Notes under the pieces: model-generated
The model's database searches: none
What the model was told of the DNA's origin: nothing
What the model saw: the letters and a program-made list of their open reading frames with translations, nothing else
In this document: positions 27,534 through 35,701 of the stretch, piece by piece
Numbering within the stretch: the first letter of the stretch is position 1
Layout: each line of letters starts with the position of its first letter
Source: Arthrobacter sp. FW306-07-I
Lineage (GTDB): Bacteria > Actinomycetota > Actinomycetes > Actinomycetales > Micrococcaceae
DNA length: 64,000 bases
Direction of reading: 5' to 3'
Assembly (NCBI RefSeq): GCF_021800405.1
Contig: NZ_CP084550.1
Coordinates: forward strand, 930,001 to 994,000
Made by a program: the position numbers and the translations under genes

Positions 27534-27887
27534 ATGACCTATTTCCTGGAGTACACCGTTCCTGCCGCCCCCGGCGATGACGAGTTCGAGTTCCCTCACG
27601 ACGAGATCAATTCCGGCGACACGGTCCCGCTGACCCAGACGAAGGCCGAAGTGGTGCACACACCGGATCTTCCGGCCCGCACCGGCATCATCGGCGCAAC
27701 GGTGCCCGAGGCGAAGCTGGAAGCTGAGCAGTTGATCACCCACAGCCGGGCATCGGAAGCATCCCTCTACTTCGACCCGTCCAACTCCCTGCAGGCGGGC
27801 GTCGGTACCTTGGTGAGCACGTTTACCGAAGGCCAAGGTTGGCAGGACGCCCAGGGAGCGCCGGATCCCCAGGACGCAACCTTCTAG
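27534..27887 (+). CDS. Conserved small hypothetical protein
   Basis: 117-residue acidic protein beginning MTYFLEYTVPAAPGDDEFEF, with no signal peptide or membrane segment. The region LIATHS-like ITHSRASEASLYFDP suggests an alpha/beta fold. The stop codon lies in a CTAG that also supplies the stop of the convergent DUF2071 gene, so the two genes share four bases tail to tail. In-frame TTG and GTG codons lie upstream. Function unknown. Confidence 0.55.
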   Translation: MTYFLEYTVPAAPGDDEFEFPHDEINSGDTVPLTQTKAEVVHTPDLPARTGIIGATVPEAKLEAEQLITHSRASEASLYFDPSNSLQAGVGTLVSTFTEGQGWQDAQGAPDPQDATF

Positions 27888-28690
27888 CCGCCGGCGCCCA
27901 GCAGGCGGGGTCGTCCAAACCGTGTCCTGACTCCCGGCGAGTAGCGGACCGATTCCGGCGGCCCGTTCACGTTGATGCCGGCTGCCGCAACCAATCCATC
28001 GCTGAGCTGGTGGATGTCTGCCTCAAAAAGCGGCCAATCGTGGTGGCTGTTCGGAACGTATATGGATTTGCCGCGGAAGCGGCCGTGCATGCCGAACCTT
28101 GCAGTCAGGAAGATCGATAGTGGATCGCTGGCTGCGACGTGCAGCTTTGGGACGACCCCGAAGTCGCTTTGTGCAGCGCTGCTGCCAAACCGGTGGACGG
28201 AGTATTCGGTAGGAAGTTCACCTGTGCTGCCGGCATCGGTCCTGGAGCCGTCATGCTGGCGCCTGTTATCGCTGCCCGGAAAGGCTGGCCATTGCCGGAT
28301 CTGCGACCACACGTAGGGAATTCCGGCCGTCCGCGTTGCGACAACGACTGGGAGGCGGTTCGCGTCCAGGCTCAGGAACACCACCCCACGGGTCCCGTCC
28401 GGCTCGCGGGAGTAGAGCCGGACGTTGACCTCATTGAAGCTTCCCAGGTAGGGAATGCCGGGGCCGTGGCCGAGTCCCGCCTGCACCATGCGAAATCCAA
28501 TGAGCCCAACCCAGGAACTGCCGTCGAACATATCCGGTTGAACCCCACATGGCATGAACTTGGCCGCCACTGCCTCCGGAATTCGCCAGTGGAGGAACAC
28601 GGCATCAAGCCACCGCTGGTCGGAGAATACCGGCCTTGGTAATTCTGTCGGGCGAGGCCACAGTTCTGCGGCGCTCAAGTTCTCCGTCAA
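27884..28690 (-). CDS. DUF2071 (YqjF-like) protein
   Basis: 268 residues with the DUF2071 pattern: an N-terminal RWLDAVFLHWRIP, then MPCGVQPDMFDGSSWVGLIGF, a strand EVNVRLYSREPDGTRGVVFL, and a C-terminal Pro/Arg-rich end ESVRYSPGVRTRFGRP. Family members adopt an acetoacetate-decarboxylase-like fold, but catalytic function is not established. Convergent with the preceding gene. Confidence 0.78.
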   Translation of the reverse strand: MTENLSAAELWPRPTELPRPVFSDQRWLDAVFLHWRIPEAVAAKFMPCGVQPDMFDGSSWVGLIGFRMVQAGLGHGPGIPYLGSFNEVNVRLYSREPDGTRGVVFLSLDANRLPVVVATRTAGIPYVWSQIRQWPAFPGSDNRRQHDGSRTDAGSTGELPTEYSVHRFGSSAAQSDFGVVPKLHVAASDPLSIFLTARFGMHGRFRGKSIYVPNSHHDWPLFEADIHQLSDGLVAAAGINVNGPPESVRYSPGVRTRFGRPRLLGAGG

Positions 28691-28753
28691 GGTTCCACCA
28701 CTCCTTCCTCCAATCAGCCGCTGGCGCTTGAAGTTCGACGGCTGCGGTTTCAG

Positions 28754-29533
28754 CTAGTTCAAAGGCCGCGTGTCCTCGGGAAGCTGGCCACCTGCGAGGA
28801 GCTCTGCGGCTGCGTCGGCGAGGGCTGTCAGGGCCACTCTCTGTGTCCATGGACCGTACGAGATGCGCGCAACGCCCAGTTCCTGCAGCTTGGCCGGCGG
28901 AAGCGAACCCGGGACGTTGATGACCGAGATCTTGTTCCAGCCGATGCCTTCTACCAGCGCTGTGATCGTTGGCTGGTCCAGCAGCCCCGGGACAAAGACC
29001 GTGGTGGCGCCTACGTCCAGGAACGCCCTGCCGCGTTCGATGGCATCCAAAAGTACATCTTCAGGCGCACGGTCCTTGCCCTTCAGGAACGCATCGGTCC
29101 TCGCATTCAGGACGAAATCGATTCCTTCTGCAGCACCGGCATGAACGACGGCAGCCATCTGGTTCACGGCGTCCGTCAGCGGCCGCATCTGGTCCTCGAT
29201 GTTGGCCCCCACAATTCCGACGCCAATTGCCTTGCGCGTGGTCTCGCCCGGATTGCCGTAACCGGATTCAAGGTCGGCGCTCACGGGCAGATGGGTGGCC
29301 GCAGCTATGCGGCCGACGAAGCTGATCATTTCGTCGACGGGAATGTTCTCGCCGTCCTCGTAGCCAAGGGTGGCGGCGATGGAGTGGCTGGCCGTTGCAA
29401 GGGCAGTGGTTCCCGGAATCTCCGTAATGACTTTGGCAGTGATGGCATCCCACACATTGACCATTTGAAGAATCTCCGGGGCTTGGTGCAGACGGAGCAG
29501 TTCAGTGGCTTTGGCGCTGCTGGTTTCAGTCAT
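28754..29533 (-). CDS. Isocitrate lyase / PEP mutase superfamily protein
   Basis: 259-residue (beta/alpha)8 protein of the PEP mutase/ICL superfamily. Motifs are VNVWDAITAKVI at the N-terminus, the Mg-binding region VSADLESGYGNP, VGANIEDQ and FVLNARTDAFL. The ICL catalytic KKCGH loop is absent, so it is not isocitrate lyase. Members of this short subgroup include oxaloacetate or 2-methylisocitrate-type lyases and phosphonate enzymes, and substrate cannot be assigned. The gene is on the same strand as the DUF2071 gene, 63 bp away. Confidence 0.8.
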   Translation of the reverse strand: MTETSSAKATELLRLHQAPEILQMVNVWDAITAKVITEIPGTTALATASHSIAATLGYEDGENIPVDEMISFVGRIAAATHLPVSADLESGYGNPGETTRKAIGVGIVGANIEDQMRPLTDAVNQMAAVVHAGAAEGIDFVLNARTDAFLKGKDRAPEDVLLDAIERGRAFLDVGATTVFVPGLLDQPTITALVEGIGWNKISVINVPGSLPPAKLQELGVARISYGPWTQRVALTALADAAAELLAGGQLPEDTRPLN

Positions 29534-29567
29534 GGGTGAAGCCTAACCCGACTGCTTTGGGCAGGTT

Positions 29568-31481
29568 TCATTTTTGTGGGTGGGGTGGTGGTGGTGGTTT
29601 GAAGTAGTGGTTTTGTTGGGGTGTTTGGTTGGGGTCGAGGTGGGGTGGGGGGATAAAAGTGGGTGTGTGGTGGACGGTGGTGATGGTCCATTGTTCTTTG
29701 TGGATGAGGTGGTGGTGGTGGCTGCAGAGCAGGACGCCGTTGTTGATGGTGGTGGGTCCTTCGTGTGACCAGTAGGTGATGTGGTGGGCTTCGCACCAGG
29801 GGGCGGGGATGGTGCAGTTGGGGAAGGCGCAGCCTTGGTCGCGGGCGGTGAGGGCCAGGCGTTGGGCGGGGGTGAAGAGGCGGGTTTTGCGGCCGAGGTC
29901 GAGGATTTCGCTGTTGGTGCCCAGGAGGGCGGGGATGATGTCGGCGTCGCATGCGGTTTTGCGCAAGGTGGCGGCGGCGACGGGCCCGGTGAACATGAAG
30001 GTGCCGGTCCCGGTTGGTTCGGGGTGGCCGGTGTCAGCGGCTGTTGCTGTGGTTGTGTCGGTTCTGGTGGTTGTGTCCGTTCCGGGTTCTGCTGTTTTTG
30101 GTTCTGCTTTTCCGGCGGGGGTGGTGGCGTTGGCTGGGAAGAGGTCTTGGTAGTGGATGGTGGCGATGATTTGGGGTCGGTTGCCGCCGGTGGTGGGCAG
30201 GGTGTTGGTGGTGAGGGCGGCTTTGGCGGCGGTGACGAGGCCGTCGAGTTGTTTTTGGGCGCGGGTGCGCCGGTCCAGGTCCGGCAGGTTGGTGTGCTCT
30301 GTTGCGCTGCCCGCTGCTGTGCTCCCCTCGGTGCCGGCCTCCGTACCGGTGTCCATCCCTGCGGTGTGCCCTGTGCCTGTCCCTGTCCCTGCACTGCCTT
30401 CAGTTCCCGTGCCTGCCCTGTCGGCTGTGTCATTCCCTGTGCTTGGGCTGGTGTTGCCGGTGGTGGTGCGGGGGTTGGTGGCGGTGTTCATGACGGTGAG
30501 GAGGTGTTCGTATTGGTCGGTGGTGGCGAAGATTTCGAGGTGGTGCAGGCCGTGGCGGGGTTTGCGGATGAAGGCGCCTTGGGTGTGGCGGAGGGCTTCT
30601 TCGGTGCCGTCGGCGTCGATGGTGTCGGTCCAGCGTTGGGCCAGGCGGGTGAGGAAGTCGGGGTCGGTGGTGGTGGCGGCTGTGGTGAGGTGGTGTTCGA
30701 TCCGGTCGAGGGTCTCTTCGGTGGTGTGGTGGTGGAGCCGGTCCAGGGTGGCGGTGATGATGGTCGCTGCGTGTGAGGAAACCGCCGGGCCCGGCCCGGT
30801 TTCGATGGTGGTCCCCTCGACGGTGGTTGCGGTTTCGGTGTTGTTCCCGGTGGGGGTGAGGGCGGCGGCGAGGTGTGGCCGGGTTGGTGGGAGTGGTCCG
30901 CCGGTGATGCTGGTGCCGGGCAGGACGTGGTGGGCGAGGGCGAGGCGGCGGCGGGCTTCGCGGATGGGGATCTGCAGGCGCAGGCGGAGGAACTCTGCAG
31001 TATTCCGGCACCCGTCATCGGCAGGGGAGGTGTGCGGGGTTTCGGTGGTGTTGAGGGTTTCGACGCCGTTGGCGTCCCACCCGGTGGTCCAGCCCGTGGA
31101 CCGGCCTGCGGAGGACGAGGCTGCGCGGGACCGGCCTGCCCGGGTTTTGGCGGTTGCGGCGTCGTTGATGGCCTGGGTTCGGGTCCGGTCCACAGCCCCG
31201 GCTGCGAGGAGTTGAAGGTACTCGATGGAGCGGGCAAGGCCCTCGACCTGGGCGGCGAAATCTGCAGCTTCGGCATGGCTGGCGGTTGCCAGCAGGCCGG
31301 GGGCGGCCAAGGCAGCGGCAGCCAGCTGTGCGGCCAGCCCGTCCAACACGTCCTGCTCCCCGGGCCCCGAGGCTGATGGCTGCACAGGTTCCTCGCTGGG
31401 GACCGGGTGAAGGTGGGCCGGGCGCGGCAGCCGACTGCCGGCGTCGTACGCCCTCCCAAGATCTTCCCCAATGGCCTCCAT
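29568..31481 (-). CDS. DUF222 / HNH endonuclease domain protein (13E12-like)
   Basis: 637 residues starting MEAIGEDL. The N-terminal two-thirds is the actinobacterial DUF222 domain, interrupted by low-complexity Thr/Gly-rich segments (for example GTGTEGSAGTGTGTG). The C-terminal HNH motif is complete: CAFPNC, WCEAHHITYWS, INNGVLLCSHHHHLIH. Such genes occur in several copies per Micrococcaceae genome and resemble the mycobacterial REP13E12 family; biological role is unsettled. The coding strand is exceptionally C/A-rich, so the plus strand is a G/T tract with spurious antisense frames. The tail is Pro/His-rich. Confidence 0.85.
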   Translation of the reverse strand: MEAIGEDLGRAYDAGSRLPRPAHLHPVPSEEPVQPSASGPGEQDVLDGLAAQLAAAALAAPGLLATASHAEAADFAAQVEGLARSIEYLQLLAAGAVDRTRTQAINDAATAKTRAGRSRAASSSAGRSTGWTTGWDANGVETLNTTETPHTSPADDGCRNTAEFLRLRLQIPIREARRRLALAHHVLPGTSITGGPLPPTRPHLAAALTPTGNNTETATTVEGTTIETGPGPAVSSHAATIITATLDRLHHHTTEETLDRIEHHLTTAATTTDPDFLTRLAQRWTDTIDADGTEEALRHTQGAFIRKPRHGLHHLEIFATTDQYEHLLTVMNTATNPRTTTGNTSPSTGNDTADRAGTGTEGSAGTGTGTGHTAGMDTGTEAGTEGSTAAGSATEHTNLPDLDRRTRAQKQLDGLVTAAKAALTTNTLPTTGGNRPQIIATIHYQDLFPANATTPAGKAEPKTAEPGTDTTTRTDTTTATAADTGHPEPTGTGTFMFTGPVAAATLRKTACDADIIPALLGTNSEILDLGRKTRLFTPAQRLALTARDQGCAFPNCTIPAPWCEAHHITYWSHEGPTTINNGVLLCSHHHHLIHKEQWTITTVHHTPTFIPPPHLDPNQTPQQNHYFKPPPPPHPQK

Positions 31482-31555
31482 GACCCCACTCTGCCAGCCA
31501 CCACCGACAATCAAGAGACCCCAAAACCGCTATGTGGAAAACCCAGTCAAGAGCC

Positions 31556-31951
31556 TTAGGTTGCTGTTGCGGTGGAGTCGGAACGGGCTGGCGGTGCTTC
31601 CTTTTGCCATGGCCACCGCCCCGTAATTTCCAGCTCCAGTGAGAAGCTGAGGAACGTCCGGATCAGCACGATGATGGCCAGCACCCCGACGCTGGAAAAG
31701 GTGGGCGTTACGGCAACGGTACGGATGATGTCGGCAGCCACGAGCAGTTCAAGGCCCAGCAGGATGGACCGGCCCAGCAGCTGGCGATAGGAGCGGTAGA
31801 AGCTCAGTTTCTCCGCCCCCGCTGGAAGCCGCCGCGGCTGGTGGCCGCGGATTGCCATCGGGAGGGAGGCCACCGCCCCGATCACCATGACCGCAACGCC
31901 TGCGAAGTCGACCAGCTGCCCAACCGTCTCAATAATTTGCCGAAATTCCAT
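31556..31951 (-). CDS. DUF1622 membrane protein
   Basis: 131 residues with three hydrophobic segments (about 8-32, 60-82, 85-105). The central pattern YRSYRQLLGRSILLGLELLVAADIIRTV is the DUF1622 signature. The start MEFRQI is preferred over one four codons upstream. Function unknown. Confidence 0.8.
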   Translation of the reverse strand: MEFRQIIETVGQLVDFAGVAVMVIGAVASLPMAIRGHQPRRLPAGAEKLSFYRSYRQLLGRSILLGLELLVAADIIRTVAVTPTFSSVGVLAIIVLIRTFLSFSLELEITGRWPWQKEAPPARSDSTATAT

Positions 31952-32021
31952 GCCCTGCCTCAACTCAGGCCAGGTGTCCCCATGGCCAGCCTGGCAGCGA
32001 TCAAAAGAACGGCGGACTTAC

Positions 32022-32882
32022 TCACGGATGGCGTACGCCGTTCCCCGCTATAACATCCCTGTACCCTTCCCTGAATGTGGGAAACGTGAAGGCAAAGCCC
32101 GTGCTGCGAAGGAGATGGTTACCGCAGCGTTTGTTTCCCCCGCGGGCAGGTCCGGCCTCACCCAGGCGGGGTGAAGGAAGGCCGAGTTCGTCCGCCAGGA
32201 AGCGCAACACCGTTCCCAGATCGGCTGGTTCGTTGTCCACCCCCACGTATACGGGCGCTGGCCCGGCATCCATTGTTGCCAAATGCACCAGGGCCGCCGC
32301 GGCGTCGTCCCGGTGGATCCGATTGGTGTAGCGCACGTCTTCAGGAATGACAGCCGACCCCGACTTCACCTGGTCGATCAGCCGAGTCCGTCCCGGCCCA
32401 TAGATGCCACCCAGTCTGAGCGAGATGCCGGCAGTGGTGGTTCCGGCAAGCCTGGCCTGCAGAAGGTCTTCGGCCTCCACCAGCACCCGGCCGGAGAAAC
32501 CACCGGGGTTGGGTTGCGTGGACTCGTCCACCCAGCCACCACCCGCATCACCGTAGACCGCGGTGGAGGAGACGAAGATGATGCGGCGAGGCGCCACTCC
32601 GTCGCGTTCGAGTGCATCCAGGACGTTTGCTATTCCGCGTACATACGCAGAGCGGTATGCCTCTTCCGTCGGGGAGTCGGCCGCCACGGCAATGACGACG
32701 GCGGAGATGTCTGCGGGGACGGCCGGCAGTTGCGTAGACGCGAGGTCAGCCGCGGCACCTTCGATGGCTGCCGACAGTTTTGCAGGGGAACGGCGCCACC
32801 CCACAACGTGGTGGCCCAAAGCCGCGAACCGCAAACCCGCCTCGGTGCCTAGGTCGCCGCATCCTGCCAGGAGAATCGTCAT
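32022..32882 (-). CDS. NAD-dependent epimerase/dehydratase family protein
   Basis: 286-residue extended-type SDR. The Rossmann motif is GCGDLG at the N-terminus (LLAGCGDLGTEAG), followed by the active-site region FVSSTAVYGD and SLRLGGIYGPGR. The canonical Tyr-x3-Lys is not evident (VLVEAED at that position), which resembles YeeZ/YbjT-type atypical members. It begins 3 bp after the upstream DenV-like gene ends, so the two form an operon. Substrate unknown. Confidence 0.82.
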   Translation of the reverse strand: MTILLAGCGDLGTEAGLRFAALGHHVVGWRRSPAKLSAAIEGAAADLASTQLPAVPADISAVVIAVAADSPTEEAYRSAYVRGIANVLDALERDGVAPRRIIFVSSTAVYGDAGGGWVDESTQPNPGGFSGRVLVEAEDLLQARLAGTTTAGISLRLGGIYGPGRTRLIDQVKSGSAVIPEDVRYTNRIHRDDAAAALVHLATMDAGPAPVYVGVDNEPADLGTVLRFLADELGLPSPRLGEAGPARGGNKRCGNHLLRSTGFAFTFPTFREGYRDVIAGNGVRHP

Positions 32883-32885
32883 GGC

Positions 32886-33806
32886 CTACGGGGCCTCCAC
32901 CGGGAAGAACACGCGGGGGTCCTGCAGCAGGGCCGGGTATGTAAACGCGGAGCGGTCGATGATTTCCGTGACCTCGAAATTCCTGCCGAAGCGGCCGTCG
33001 TCGAGGGTGATGGGCCGGCCCACCACCTGTCCCACCGCGAACCTGGCCCCGTTCTCGAACGGAACCGCTACCGGCGTCTTTCCCGGGAGGGTCCGGAACG
33101 CTTCCTCCTGTGCCAGCCGTTTGCGGGTGGGCTTCTTCGCCTGGGGCTTGGGCGGGGCCTTCTTGGGCGTGCGGGACGGACGGCGGGAGTCGTCGTCCAC
33201 GTAAACGGGGGAGTAGCCGTGGTCGTCCGCGGACATGGCGGCCGCGGCAGCAGCGGCTCGGTTCACCGGAGGAAGTGCCACCGTGGTGAGGGACTGCGGA
33301 TCCACGTCCTCGTACGGTTCCCGCAGGATCCACAGGATGTCCCCTTCCGGCTCCTCCGGCAGGAATTCGTGCCGGGGTTCCGGCCAGACGTAGTCCATGT
33401 CCGGAATGGCGTCCGGGAACACTGAGGAGTAAAACTTCGGTTCCTTGTGGACCAGCTTGGAACGGTGGCTTAGGTGGAAGTCCGGATCACCGAGCCACGG
33501 CGGCATGATGATCTTCGCGGCATAGTCCGGGTGGGCTGCCTGCGGTGCGAACTCGGCAATGTTGTTGCGGGTGTTGTCCGGGTGGCCGCGCTCAATCCAT
33601 TCGTCCACCATCGCCAGTCCGTACATGGTGAGGGCAGGCACGTGGCCCATCCACATCCGGATCGCCGGGTGGGTCTGCCAGCCGTAGCCCGGAATCACCA
33701 GGGCGCGGAGGGTTTGCAGCGCTTCGACCCGCTGCTTGCCCAACCGCGCGGTGTCCAGGGCTGCGGCGCTTTTGCGGAAGTCAGGGTACGGGAGAAAGGT
33801 TTGCAT
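32886..33806 (-). CDS. MSMEG_6728 / pyrimidine-dimer glycosylase-like (DenV-fold) protein with C-terminal extension
   Basis: 306 residues from MQTFLPYPDF. The first 150 residues match the T4 endonuclease V pattern: LDTARLGKQRVEALQTLRAL, WMGHVPALTMYGLAMVDEWIERGH and LSHRSKLVHKEPKFYSSVFPD, the last comparable to the DNA-contacting C-terminus of DenV (RPTWYKYYG). The N-terminal Thr and the catalytic Glu of DenV are not evident, so repair activity is uncertain. A Lys/Pro/Arg linker (about 210-240) leads to a beta-rich domain (FAVGQVVGRPITLDDGRFG). It is co-transcribed with the downstream epimerase. An earlier in-frame ATG exists 18 codons upstream. Confidence 0.75.
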   Translation of the reverse strand: MQTFLPYPDFRKSAAALDTARLGKQRVEALQTLRALVIPGYGWQTHPAIRMWMGHVPALTMYGLAMVDEWIERGHPDNTRNNIAEFAPQAAHPDYAAKIIMPPWLGDPDFHLSHRSKLVHKEPKFYSSVFPDAIPDMDYVWPEPRHEFLPEEPEGDILWILREPYEDVDPQSLTTVALPPVNRAAAAAAAMSADDHGYSPVYVDDDSRRPSRTPKKAPPKPQAKKPTRKRLAQEEAFRTLPGKTPVAVPFENGARFAVGQVVGRPITLDDGRFGRNFEVTEIIDRSAFTYPALLQDPRVFFPVEAP

Positions 33807-33877
33807 CCATTCAGTCTGACGGTCCCAGCCGGAAGTGCCAATTGGAGTGCCGGCGGCCACAGGCAGAGAGTGTCTAT

Positions 33878-33892
33878 GTCCAAATAATGGAC
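33878..33892. promoter_or_regulatory. Short inverted repeat in divergent intergenic region
   Basis: GTCCA-AATAA-TGGAC lies between the DenV-like gene and the membrane-protein gene, in an AT-richer patch. It is a possible operator only. Confidence 0.25.
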
Positions 33893-33962
33893 GCCTACAT
33901 ACGGCTTTCAGCTTAAACCACTAAGATCACCGCAACCACCCCCGCGTTTTGGAAGCCCTCTC

Positions 33963-34550
33963 ATGACATTTACACCTGACAAAGCCGTCACCCCTGCCCC
34001 CGCTGCCCTTCCCCGCTATGGACAAATGCTCGGTCCGGAAGCCCAGGGCATCCTGGTTCTGGACGAATTCATCATCGATCCCGCCGCTGCACGCAAAGAC
34101 CAGCACCGCTTCCGCGACGGCATGGCCGCCGTCGCCCGGACGATGCGCCGCATTGCCGCCCTTCGCGTGGTCATCGCACTGGTAGCCATCGCCAACCTGC
34201 CCCTGTTCCTTCTCTCCAGCGGCTGGTGGATCTACGGCGTTTCGCTCGCGCTGGTAGTTGCAGTCCACACCGCAGTGACACTGCTCAACCGGCACGAGCC
34301 GCGACTCAAGCAGCAATCCGCCTTGGAGCTTCACATGCACCGCGAGCGCAGCGCCAACTACCGCAAGGTGCGCGACGCCGTGAAGTACATGATCGATACC
34401 CCCAGCCGCATGAACGAGCACCTCTACCTGGAGTTGCTCGCCGTCAAGCGGGTTGCACTGAACCTGGCGCACGGCACCGTGGCGCTGCTGGACACCAGCG
34501 ACGACTCCGCCTGGAAGGTGCGCATCGTCCGCGAACTGCCCGCCAGCTGA
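33963..34550 (+). CDS. Uncharacterised membrane protein
   Basis: 195 residues. Two adjacent hydrophobic segments (about 65-88 and 89-108, VVIALVAIANLPLFLLSS and YGVSLALVVAVHTAVTLL) form a hairpin, with cytosolic helical regions on both sides (RKDQHRFRDGMAAVARTMRR; HMHRERSANYRKVRDAVKYM). No family is recognised. It is closed by a strong terminator and convergent with the Rpf-like gene. Confidence 0.65.
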   Translation: MTFTPDKAVTPAPAALPRYGQMLGPEAQGILVLDEFIIDPAAARKDQHRFRDGMAAVARTMRRIAALRVVIALVAIANLPLFLLSSGWWIYGVSLALVVAVHTAVTLLNRHEPRLKQQSALELHMHRERSANYRKVRDAVKYMIDTPSRMNEHLYLELLAVKRVALNLAHGTVALLDTSDDSAWKVRIVRELPAS

Positions 34551-34599
34551 CCGTCAGCCGACGGCCGCCCATCACGGCAGCGGCTGAGGAATTAAAAGA

Positions 34600-34640
34600 A
34601 CGACGCCGGCACATCCCTTGTGGGGGTGTGCCGGCGTCGT
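34600..34640. terminator. Terminator between convergent genes
   Basis: ACGACGCCGGCACA (34600-34613) pairs perfectly over 14 bp with 34627-34640; the loop holds a further TCCC/GGGG contact. It is flanked by AAAAG on the 5' side and GGTTTGG on the 3' side, so it may work in both directions. Confidence 0.75.
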
Positions 34641-34733
34641 GGTTTGGTCAACGGAATTTGTCTATCGCCGACCTGTCTGTGTCGCCTTGGGAAGGCGGGG
34701 CGCCCAGGGGCGCTTGTGGTGCTGCGTCCGCTG

Positions 34734-35390
34734 TTAGGCGGGAAGCTGGATGACCTGGCCCGCGAACACGAGGTTCGGGTCTGCAATGGTGTCCAGGTTG
34801 GCGTCGGCAAGGTGCTGCCATCCGCCCTGGATGCCCAGCTTCTGGGCAACGATGCTCAGGGTATCTCCGGCCTGGAGGGTGTAGGTCTCGCCGCTGAGGG
34901 CAACGGAGGTGGCGTGCCGCGGCGCCGGTGCCTGCTGGACCGGAGCGCTCTGGACCTGCGTGGCCTGGACGGGTGCACTCTGGACCGGGGCGCTCCGAAC
35001 GGGAGCGCTTTGGACAGGTGCACTCTGGACCGGGGCTCCGCCGCCACCGCTCAGTCCGAGCTGGGACGAGCAGGACGGCCAGGCGCCCCAGCCCTGGGAA
35101 GCCTGGACCCGCTCGGCTACTGCTATCTGCTGTTCGCGGCTGGCGTTCTCGGGAGATCCCGTTCCGCCGTAGGCCGACCAGGTGCTGGAAGTGAACTGCA
35201 GGCCGCCGGAGAAACCGTTGCCCGTGTTGATAGACCAGTTACCGCCGCTCTCGCACTGGGCCAGCGCGTCCCAGGTGGAGGTGGGTGTGGCTGCGTTGGC
35301 CGCTGTGGCTGAAAGGGCCAAACCTGCCGCGGAGACGGCGGCCAAGGTGACTCCGCGGCGCGCGGCAGTACGGAATTTGGTGTTTTTCAT
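34734..35390 (-). CDS. Rpf-like transglycosylase with LysM domain
   Basis: 218 residues. Signal peptide 1-33 (cleavage at ANAA) is followed by a resuscitation-promoting-factor/transglycosylase-like domain (about 35-105) with catalytic Glu in [18 protein letters not shown] and [12 protein letters not shown], plus the paired Cys. A repetitive linker of about ten (S/P)APVQ units separates it from a C-terminal LysM domain (about 165-216, [17 protein letters not shown]) that binds peptidoglycan. It is secreted and would cleave cell-wall glycan, a role tied to resuscitation from dormancy in this family. AGGAG lies 10 bp before ATG 35390. It has a long structured leader. Confidence 0.9.
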   Translation of the reverse strand: MKNTKFRTAARRGVTLAAVSAAGLALSATAANAATPTSTWDALAQCESGGNWSINTGNGFSGGLQFTSSTWSAYGGTGSPENASREQQIAVAERVQASQGWGAWPSCSSQLGLSGGGGAPVQSAPVQSAPVRSAPVQSAPVQATQVQSAPVQQAPAPRHATSVALSGETYTLQAGDTLSIVAQKLGIQGGWQHLADANLDTIADPNLVFAGQVIQLPA

Positions 35391-35557
35391 GATGGTGATG
35401 CTCCTGAAGGCCACCAACGCTGGCTCCGTCCCCGGAGGTTATCGCGACACTGCCCACCCCTGACGATATCGAGGTCACTGTCGGTGGCTGCCGCTGGGCA
35501 GTTCTGGTGGAGGCAGCACCGGGCAATCAAAGAGCCCGCCAGGCGGGCATGTGTTTC
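35391..35557 (-). ncRNA. Structured 5' leader of the Rpf-like gene
   Basis: About 160 nt separate the predicted start of transcription (near 35551) from the start codon. On the minus strand the leader holds GCCCGCC-T-GGCGGGC followed by TCTTTGATT (35534-35548), a bulged 10-bp stem (arms 35512-35521 and 35482-35492), and an ACTGCCCA segment in that stem's loop (35495-35502) that can pair with TGGGCAGT downstream (35449-35456), an alternative fold or pseudoknot. A CTCCG-GGGA-CGGAG hairpin comes next. Actinobacterial rpf leaders often host c-di-AMP riboswitches, but the ydaO consensus is not convincingly present. Confidence 0.4.
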
Positions 35558-35586
35558 ACGCTAGGACATCGCCCGGCCGTTATCAA
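35558..35586 (-). promoter_or_regulatory. Sigma-A-type promoter for the Rpf-like gene
   Basis: On the minus strand TTGATA (35581-35586), a 17-bp spacer and TAGCGT (35558-35563). Spacing is optimal and five of six consensus bases match at -35. Confidence 0.6.
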
Positions 35587-35656
35587 ATCGAGATTGAAGC
35601 GGGCGTGTTGGCTGTGGCGCCAAGCAGGTCGATGCTGTGCCTAACACCCGGTGCAA

Positions 35657-35678
35657 GCTTTCGCGCAGGCGCGAAAGC
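35657..35678 (+). promoter_or_regulatory. 22-bp palindrome over the deaminase promoter
   Basis: GCTTTCGCGC-AG-GCGCGAAAGC is a perfect 10-bp inverted repeat ending 11 bp before the -10 hexamer TATCCT (35690-35695), so it covers the -35 region. The -10 is 6 nt before ATG 35702, giving a leaderless-type transcript. A bound repressor would block the promoter (inference). Confidence 0.55.
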
Positions 35679-35701
35679 GGGACGGGCACTATCCTGACCG
35701 G

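Noticed and set aside
29781..31215. Long plus-strand open frames opposite the DUF222/HNH gene
   Set aside because: They are Val/Gly/Cys/Trp-rich low-complexity translations produced by the G/T-rich strand; the minus-strand frame has complete DUF222 and HNH motifs.
35391..35557. c-di-AMP (ydaO) riboswitch before the Rpf-like gene
   Set aside because: An ACGGAG element is present but only about 40 nt from the start codon, without the other conserved blocks in order. Kept only as an unclassified structured leader.
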